Positions 56,952 to 64,000 of a stretch of DNA of 64,000 nucleotides are shown piece after piece. The position numbers and the translations under genes are program-made. The DNA lies in contig NC_063151.1 in assembly GCF_020921035.1 (NCBI RefSeq), positions 33,920,934 to 33,984,933 of the forward strand, read 5' to 3'. The notes under the pieces were generated by a model that made no database searches, was not told the origin of the DNA, and was given only the letters and a program-made list of their open reading frames with translations. The stretch is from Rhodamnia argentea. Its lineage: Eukaryota > Streptophyta > Magnoliopsida > Myrtales > Myrtaceae. Numbering within the stretch: the stretch's first letter is position 1; each line of letters opens with the position of its first letter.

Positions 56952-58769
56952 TCAAAGACGAGACAATGCAAGCGAGGCGGGGGCAGGAACATCATCCTCC
57001 GAGACGACGATCGTCTTCGCCAAGGCCCTCAACTGGAACTTCTGGATTTTACCTGTGGAAGTCTTCGGTAACTCCGGCATGAACTCCACCTTCTTTGGAA
57101 CCATGAAACTTGGCAGATTCTTCCTGCAAAAAGATAGGATCTCCGCTTCTTTCACGTCGTCGGCTGCTTCGCCTTTGGAGTTCTTCTTAATGCTGATGAA
57201 CGCGCATGGGCTCTCGCCCCACCGCGGATGTGGCATCGCCACCACCGCGGCCTCCAAGACCCTTGGGTGCCGATAGAGCATGTTCTCTAGCTCGACGCTG
57301 CTGATGTTCTCCCCACCGGAGATAATCACGTCCTTCGACCGGTCCTTTACCTCCAAGTAACCGTCCTGGTGGACGACTCCGACGTCTCCCGTGAGGAACC
57401 ACCCGTTTCGGAAAGCCTTGGCCGTCGCTTCCGGGTCCTTGTAGTAGCCTTTCATAATGCTGCTCCCACGCAAAACAATCTCTCCCATGGATTTGCCGTC
57501 GCGAGGAACACTCCTCATCGTGTCTAAGTCCTTGACGTCTGCGTCAGCGAGTGTTAGTACACTGATTCCCTGGCGCGCTTTGAGCTCTGACTGCTTCGAC
57601 GGCGGCAGGCAGTTCCACTTGGCCTGCCACTCACAGACCAGGGCTGGGCCGGTGGCTTCGGTTAGCCCGTATGCATGTGTGATGTGGAAGCCGAGAGACT
57701 CTATCTTTAGGATTAGGGCCGGTGGCGGCGGAGCACCGCCAACGAGAATCTCTATGGGGACGACAATTTCATGGCGTTCGTGGGGTTTGGCCTCGAGGAG
57801 AATGTTGAAGATGACTGGAGCGCAGCACATGTGAGTGACCCTGTGAGCAACGACGTTCCGGTAAATGTTGAGCGCAGTAGCGTTGCGTAGGCACACGTTG
57901 GTCCCGCCACGGGCGGCGATGCCCCACGTGAAGGTCCATCCGTTGCAGTGGTACATCGGCAGCGTCCACAGATACACCGGCTCGCTTCACATTTCCCACC
58001 CGAGGATCAAGCTGAGGGTGCTGAGGTAGGCTCCTCGGTGGCTGTACACCACTCCTTTCGGCTCCGATGTTGTCCCGGAAGTGTAATTGAGCGCGATGGG
58101 GTCCCACTCATCTCGAAGCTCCTCAGGGACGTACGCCGGGTCGCCCTTCTGAACAAGATCCTCGTACTCCAAATCGCCAATTCGAGCCCCAGTCGGAGAG
58201 CTAATATCGTCAATGTCGATGACTGGGGGTACGTAGCAACCGGTGGCCGAGAGCATAGCGAGCGCCTCGCGCGCCACCTGCATGTGCATGCTATCAACGA
58301 AGAAGACCTTGGCTCCAGAGTGGCGGAGGATGGCAGCGATGTTGGCGGCGTTTAGACGGGTGTTTATGGTGTTGAGGACTGCGCCAGCCATCGGCACGGC
58401 AAAGTGCATCTCGTACATGGCCGGAACGTTTGGAGCCAGGATAGATACCTGCGAGCACGAAGAGGTACAATCATTTTCCCTCTTCTATCAAGAATATGAT
58501 TTCATGGAACCCGAATGAGCTCATAGCAGAATTAGATAATACCAAACGAGAAACTGTGAACATGAACCTACCACATCGTTCTTGGCGACATGGAGAGAGC
58601 GGAGCGACGAGGCGAGGCGGAGACAGCGCTCGTGAGTTTGGCGCCACGTGAAGCGGATGGACTCGTAAACGACGGAGGGACGGTCGGCGTAAGCGGAAGC
58701 GGCTCTCTTCAAGAAAGCGAGAGGTGTGAGCGGGACGTAATTCGTTTCGCATTTCGGGAGGTCGTCCAT
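56952..58769 (-). pseudogene. Peroxisomal acyl-activating enzyme (AAE11/AAE12-like CoA ligase) with one in-frame stop
   Basis: AMP-forming ligase family that activates a carboxylic acid to its CoA ester. Two exons, 58572-58769 (MDDLPKCETNYVPLTPLAFL) and 56952-58448, give 564 codons, full family length. Key motifs are intact: YTSGTTSEPKGV at 188-199, YGLTEATGP, GWFLTGDVGVVHQDGYLEVK, RSKDVIISGGENIS and catalytic-Lys KTSTGKIQK. The C-terminus SRL is a type 1 peroxisomal signal. The only defect is TGA at 57987-57989 (codon 220; GWEM*SEPVYLW, where relatives have Gly, GGA to TGA). This may be a very young pseudogene, a null allele or a base error. Plant relatives use short fatty acids, benzoate or cinnamate; the substrate here is unknown. 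Confidence 0.92.
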
Positions 58770-58790
58770 TGTTGTTTGTGTTTGCAAGTT

Positions 58791-58808
58791 GGAGAGAGAG
58801 AGAGAGAG
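58791..58808. repeat. (GA)n microsatellite in the acyl-activating enzyme leader
   Basis: Nine AG units in the presumed 5' UTR, about 22 nt upstream of the ATG. Confidence 0.85.
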
Positions 58809-58864
58809 TTTTGTTTTGTGTGTTATAGTGGATGAATGAATACACAATTCGTTGCGTTTATAAC

Positions 58865-58872
58865 TTTATATA
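58865..58872 (-). promoter_or_regulatory. Probable TATA box of the acyl-activating enzyme gene
   Basis: TATATAAA on the minus strand, 96 nt upstream of the ATG at 58769. Its good placement argues that the promoter has not decayed despite the nonsense codon. Confidence 0.55.
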
Positions 58873-58996
58873 GGAAAACAAAAAACATGTTTTGCCCGTA
58901 TGAATTTCATATTCTAAAAGAATAAAAAACGATGCGTTGATTAATACATATCTCCGAGCTATATGAATTAATAAATGCCACGAGTTCTTGATCGAC

Positions 58997-59232
58997 TACT
59001 TGGACAACACCTGACGAACAATTTTCATTCATTACCGTGATACTATCACACTATCATGCTAGCGGGACTCACTTCTAATCTTACTTCTAACATTTCACCG
59101 CGATATTGTTATACGGTCATGCTAGCGTGATACTTGGACAACGCCCGACGAACAATTTTCACTCATTACCATGATATTGTTACACTGTTATGCTAATATG
59201 ACTCACTTCTAATCTTACGTCTAATATTTCAC
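58997..59232. repeat. 134-bp tandem repeat, interrupted by a solo LTR
   Basis: Two 102-bp blocks (58997-59098 and 59131-59232) beginning TACTTGGACAAC and ending ATTTCAC, separated by a 32-bp spacer, make a 134-bp period. The spacer of the second unit resumes after the LTR at 61764-61800 (CGTGATATTGTCACACAGTC), so the array was continuous before insertion. Confidence 0.9.
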
Positions 59233-59233
59233 T

Positions 59234-61763
59234 TGTTGACACCTAAATTTTGATTTTTCTCTTTAGTCATGTTCTGCATAAAAATTAGAACTAATTTTAG
59301 TTCTAAACAAAAAATAAACTTAACATTCATATTTTATTTTTCGTCAAGTCATGCATTGCATTTTCTTTTATTTATTGGACCAATGGTGGACCGACTTAAA
59401 CGTGCGATTTCTAAGTTTAATAGAATTAGTTAGACTTAGTAAATTGAGAATTGATATTCACAGATAGTGGAGAATCGCATCGAGCTTTTGCTCGTATTAA
59501 CCATAGTCCATATTTTATTATCAAGGCCAAGAAAAGGACATGACTGGGTTGTGCATGGGGAGAATATTTTCATTCTCAAAAGTGGAAATAAAGGGAGTTG
59601 TTAATTCTTAAAGCCCAATCTCCTCCTACACGAAAACGAAGAAGATCAGCCATCATTATGAGAGTGTTTTTCCTTATTCGTTAAAAGACAAAAGCAATGC
59701 ATCAAGCCAAAAAATTGAGCGAAACTCCATCAACATTAAGAGGAAAGAATTGAGGCATCATTTTCAGGCAATATTTACGAAAAGGAAAATACGAGACACC
59801 AAGCAAATTATAGTCGGCATATTTGGTGAGCAAATGTCGCGATAGGCGATTTCCTTCCAAGAAAAGCAATCAGCTCATCACTTGGAAGGCACGCGAACTA
59901 GTCTATAAATAGGTCTCATTGGCAACTGTAAAGAAAGGGGGGATCCAGCATTACTCAGAAAATAATAGAGACACACGTGAGATTGAGCCCAAAAAAAAAA
60001 AAAAAAACGATGTTCCTGAAGGAGCAATCGTCCACGCCTCACTCTACAGCTCCCGTTGAAGTTCAAGTTTTGTTCCCATGGTTTCAGATTCCATTTGCAT
60101 AGTGGAGAGGTTTGGAAAAAGTGAAATTTAATTTTGTCCATATTCACAAAATCTGCAAGTGTCACTGCCTTGGTGTTCGTTGGTCCAAATCTTATGATTA
60201 CTGTTGTCGATTCGCCAGTTTGTTGACAAGTCCTCTTGAGATGAACAATTTTTTTTGTTCTTCTTTCGTGATCATATAACATTGATGTCAATCCACTGAG
60301 TTTGGACGAGCAGAGATTAGGAATAGCCACTGCAATGATCAAATCCTGGGTCTTCACCAAAGGAGCCAAGAGAAGCCATTGAGACATTCATCACCGCCGG
60401 AGGTCCCAGCTCGTGTCCCCTTTGCCATTGATCCAAAAGTTCAAGGCTTGGACGTCAAGTTTCTGTGCAAGTCCAAAAGAGGAAAGCATATCTTGCAATC
60501 TAGGTATTTTTCCTAACTTCGGCATATTTGAATATTTGATTGCGTATTCTATGCGGCTTGAATATTCACTTTGCATATTTTGAGAAATTATATTGCAAGA
60601 TTAAGATGCCCGAAAATTGCCTAATTGGAAAGATTACACGTTTAAATTTGGATATTGAATATTTTTTGAAAGATTATGATTCATTGTAAATATTTTTTTT
60701 TTTTTTGGAATTTTGTGATAATCTTGTGATAACTTGAAAATTTTCTAAAGATACTCAAAGATATCCAAAATATTTCACAATGTAGTCGATTAGGAAAATT
60801 TCTTAATCCGCAACCATGTATATGAAAATAAGTCTATCTATCGGGCTTTAGATGGAATTATTTTCCTAGCGGGTATTTCGAATTTTAGGGTTGATCTATC
60901 AGGCTTTTGATCTAAACTTAATTTGAAAGAAATAACGGTGATTATCTTTTCATTAAAAGCTTTGCAACTTTAATTTAAATTCACCCATAAAAACTAAAAA
61001 TCACAAAAAAAAAAATCAGAAAACTGGAAAAAAAAAAAACTTCTTGTCTCATGTCTTTAAAATTCTTGTCAAAAAATCAAAGAAAAGAAAAAAAAAAAGA
61101 TTAGGAAGATATGGTTTCTTAAAAACCACGTCTTATCATTTTCGTAAAGATGGGATTTTTTTAGAAATCCTATCTTATGGATTGCATTCAGCAAATAAAA
61201 TCTTTTCGAATCCATTTCAACTTTTAAAAGATGTAGGCTTAGGGTTAAGAGATTTTCTTTAAAATTTTGGGAATTAATGGAAGTTAAATCCGAGAATTAT
61301 AAATTAATCTTGCACCAATTCACCCTCATTTTTCATTAATTTTTAGTTTCGAAAATTAGTCAAAAATACCATAAAAATTTATAAAAAGAAAACCCAAAAA
61401 ATTTGCACCTTTAAGCTTCAAGTCGGAATTCATCAAAATCGCAAAATCAAACTTTTTCATGAAATTGGTTCCGAAAGGGTGTTAATTTTATAAATTAATG
61501 TAACCAAGTCCCGAACTTAAGATTTCTAGTTCGTAGGAATAAAATAGTTTTCTCCCACTATTTTATTTAGATTTCTAATCGACCTACTAAAAAATGATTA
61601 GTGGCGGCTCTGAAAATTAAAAATCTTTGGAAAGATAATCATTTGAACCAAAATTCACGATTTGATAGAACTTGGGAAAGTTCGAGCTAGGTTAGTTAAT
61701 TTAGTTAATTAATCTGGTAATCCATTAACCTAAAATTGAAAAACCGATTTTTAGGTCGCAACA
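59234..61763 (+). mobile_element. Solo LTR, Ty3/gypsy type, about 2.5 kb
   Basis: Starts TGTTGACACCTAAATTTTGA and ends TTTTTAGGTCGCAACA, giving TGTTG/CAACA inverted ends typical of large gypsy LTRs (Tekay/Del-like ends recalled from memory). A TATA box, TCTATAAATAGG, lies at 59903-59911. AGTGGCGGCTCTGAAAATT near 61603 is a phrase I associate with this LTR type. No gag or pol is adjacent. The insertion point is fixed by the flanking 134-bp tandem repeat. A clean 5-bp target duplication is not visible. Confidence 0.8.
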
Positions 61764-61800
61764 CCATCGTGATATTGTCACACAGTCATACTAGCGGCAC
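61764..61800. repeat. Continuation of the 134-bp tandem repeat after the solo LTR
   Basis: Matches the 32-bp spacer at 59099-59130: GTGATATTGTCACACAGTCA then TACTAGCG, against GCGATATTGTTATACGGTCA then TGCTAGCG. Confidence 0.8.
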
Positions 61801-62394
61801 AAGAAAAAAGGCCCAAATTGATATCCCACAAGAATAGCTGGGTAGAATGATATCGGAGGGCGGAAGAAAGATAGAAAACTAAAGTAGGGAAGCTCCGACG
61901 GGAAAGGAACTTATGTCTCGAGTTTGATCATCGACCCGATCGGAATCGAGGGACATAGATCGTGGAGCATTTTCCCCAATGCGGCATTTATTAAAAGCAA
62001 GTCATCCAAGTTTGGTCATTTCTCTTGTCCTTTTGACCAAATCCGTGAAGAAGGAAAGAAAAAGAAAACTCCCTCTTGAATGAATGGCTACACGCGACCA
62101 TGCCCGAGCTTTCTCAAATGATGAACGCTCAAAAGAGAGACATGATTATTGTCTTTTTGGCTACGGAAGAAAGAGAAAACCAAAAAAGGATAGGACAAGG
62201 ACGACGACGACGACGACGACAGCACGAGCACGAGGGATGTTTCGTCTTCTCAAAGATGAAGGAAGAATTATGTCCTTCACCACATGTGTCAAAATGGCCA
62301 CCCGCGAATGATGAGGGAGCCATGCTGTGGAAGAACTCTTAGAAAAGACAAGGATATGAAAGTTCCAATAATGGATCATGATTATTCTCCAAGA
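61801..62394. other. Intergenic with a GAC microsatellite
   Basis: A (GAC)n run lies at about 62200-62221. Overlapping low-complexity ORFs around it are not conserved. No gene recognised. Confidence 0.5.
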
Positions 62395-62712
62395 AAACTA
62401 TTAAAAAAAGGTCATAAACTTTTTACATTTGTGTCAATTCCATCTATCCGATCAATTTTGGCTGAAATCACCGACGTGGCGACCGGCCGAAGGAAGAAGA
62501 TGATAGGGAAGAAGAAAAATATAAAAAATATATATTGAACAAGAAATATTAAAATATTATTAAAATTGTCATGTCGGCGTCGGCAATGCTAGGTCATCGA
62601 TTTCTAGCCAAAATTGGCCGAATAGACTGATTTGGCATAAATACAAGAAAGTTTAGTACTAAATTGACACAATTGCAATAGGTTTAGAATTTTTTTTTTT
62701 TTTTGGTAATTC
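62395..62712. mobile_element. Family C MITE, about 318 bp
   Basis: The left arm (GGTCATAAACTTTTTACATT, GTGTCAATTCCATCTATCCG, CAATTTTGGCT) mirrors the right arm (inverse of AGCCAAAATTGGCCGAATAG, AGTACTAAATTGACACAATT, GCAATAGGTTTAGAA). GACGTGGCGACCGGCCG and GTCGGCGTCGGCAATG mark the GC-richer shoulders. The ends abut A/T runs, so the target duplication cannot be read. Confidence 0.68.
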
Positions 62713-62739
62713 TTCCATTATTCTTAATGACCACTCATT

Positions 62740-63070
62740 GCAACTCTTTCTCCTTTGCTAGGAGATCCTCTATATAAGAAGAGGAGCTCTCCTAGAAGGG
62801 CAAACAAAAAACCGAAGTGAGAAGTAGAGAAGAAAAGGAGAGACATCGGTTGATTTACGAATGTAAAAACTTTGAGTTTGAGTGTGAATTTTAGGATTGA
62901 GAAACACTCGGACCGTGTGAGCAATCTAATCCAGCAATTCTCCGATTCATTAGTGGATTATTGGCGGTTGAATCTCCCCCTATACATAGGCTCCAACACT
63001 CGGATCTAACCACGCAAATCTCTCACATCCATCATCATTCCTTGTTTTATTTCTCCCTCGATTTTCTCTC
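62740..63070 (+). repeat. Copia-like LTR fragment (R-U5 region)
   Basis: A TATA-like TCTATATAAGAAGAGG at 62769, followed by AACACTCGGACCGTGTGAGC, GATTATTGGCGGTTGAATC and CTAACCACGCAAATCTC, resembles the transcribed end of plant copia LTRs. LTR borders were not found, so this is tentative. Confidence 0.4.
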
Positions 63071-64000
63071 TCTGTCTCTCGATTTAATTGCAAAGTTCCA
63101 ATTGGCTTCGTCCACGGCTCTCCTTTGAAATGAAGTGATTGTCTTAATTTCGTCTGGCCTCATTTTCGATCGCTTCCGAGTCTTGTCGAGAAGATCGCCA
63201 AATCCGAAATTCTTGTACTTGATTTCGACAATAGGTCCGAGAAAATATCGAGCAAGAATCACAGTGTTGCCTTTACCTGCCGGTATCCATGGGCCGGATC
63301 AGATCAAGAGCAATTGGAGGATGAAAGCCCAACTAAGGGACCGTGGAGGCCCAAAGTCAGAAGATTATAAATTTGCGTCTTTGACCACATTCAGAGCACA
63401 CCCCTTTTGGGTCCTTTCCCAACATTGAGACCCAATCAAAATTAGGGGTGTTTATTCCACTGAAAAAATCATCGTACGCAAACATTTTTTTTTATAGAAA
63501 TTATTGTCAGGAGAAAGTGATTAGTTTTCATGTGTTTTGGTTCAGGAACATTGATTTCCTTCTTGCTAGACGAGGAAGTCGCTCTCCCCAATTTAAATTC
63601 ATCATTGTCAGTTCATGGAACACGTTCTTCGTGGATCGATTAATTTTCCCTCATCCAAACACATGAAAGCCGGAAATTAATTTTTCCGAAAACAGCTTCC
63701 CTTCGAACAAACGGACCCTTACCCTGTATTCATAGTGGAAAAGTCTATTAGAATATGGCTAACCGAGTTCTTGTTTCGGGATATTTGTCGGAACAAATTC
63801 CGAGCTATGTCTGAAGTGCCGACCTTATCTCAATCTGTGGATGGTAATCCAAACGAGTCTCCAAAAGCCAATGCCCAAGAGCCCCGATGAAAACCTACCG
63901 GGATTCGGGCGGGACGGGGACACATTTCCATCAGTAACCAAGAATATCGCGAATGTCAAAACCGTGCGGACGGTAATCAGGCAACATTGATGTACCTCAA
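63071..64000. other. Intergenic, no recognisable gene
   Basis: Short opposing ORFs at 63047-63428 overlap each other and match nothing I know. No RNA gene seen up to the window end. Confidence 0.5.

Noticed and set aside
57457-58355. Long plus-strand ORFs opposite the acyl-activating enzyme
   Set aside because: Antisense shadows of a GC-rich coding exon; the minus strand carries all family motifs.
1-64000. A biosynthetic gene cluster or defence system
   Set aside because: The intact genes belong to unrelated pathways and compartments, are widely spaced, and show no shared regulation in the sequence.

Overview
This is nuclear DNA from a eudicot plant, probably a woody rosid. Genes are split by short GT-AG introns, the intergenic DNA is AT-rich, and it is full of plant-type transposons (Ty1/copia, Ty3/gypsy, PIF/Harbinger, Mutator-like and hAT-like non-autonomous elements, a tRNA-derived SINE). 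A Myrtales-like source is only a guess. Three genes here (a GH9B endoglucanase, a DYW-type PPR protein and a mid-SUN protein) have, from memory, their closest Arabidopsis relatives in one small interval (about At1g71360 to At1g71420), which suggests conserved microsynteny.

Layout. 0-1.4 kb: 5' part of an endo-beta-mannanase gene (minus). 1.75-4.4 kb: an internally deleted copia element whose LTR edges and 5-bp target duplication survive. 4.4-18.2 kb: no intact gene; it holds a SINE, a truncated histidyl-tRNA synthetase pseudogene with two in-frame stops, a 0.9-kb duplicated segment (two copies about 9.4 kb apart), a 90-bp tandem repeat and a 1.05-kb solo LTR. 18.2-23.5 kb: a complete secreted GH9B endoglucanase (plus, six exons) and a complete small RRM protein (minus, four exons). 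23.8-28.1 kb: a decayed WD40 (JINGUBANG-like) fragment, a 19-20-bp minisatellite and a decayed plant-mobile-domain gene. 28.7-29.0 kb: an hAT-type MITE with an exact 8-bp target duplication. 30.9-33.1 kb: an intronless DYW PPR gene (minus). 35.3-41.5 kb: a transposon-dense zone with a CPL3-like pseudogene fragment and a three-level nest of MITEs. 43.8-46.4 kb: a complete mid-SUN gene (plus). 46.7-52.3 kb: a small cluster of EF-hand plus zinc-finger genes (one fragment, one minus gene, one plus gene). 57.0-58.8 kb: a peroxisomal acyl-activating enzyme gene (minus) complete except for one nonsense codon. 58.9-64 kb: a 134-bp tandem repeat split by a 2.5-kb gypsy-type solo LTR, another MITE and LTR debris.

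The intact genes do not form a pathway. The mannanase and endoglucanase both act on cell-wall polysaccharides, the PPR protein is an organellar RNA-editing factor, the SUN protein belongs to the nuclear envelope/ER, and the acyl-activating enzyme is peroxisomal. I found no CRISPR, operon or clearly new defence-like system. The least-described element is the EF-hand/zinc-finger gene cluster. All exon structures come from reading splice sites and family similarity by eye, without alignments or transcripts.
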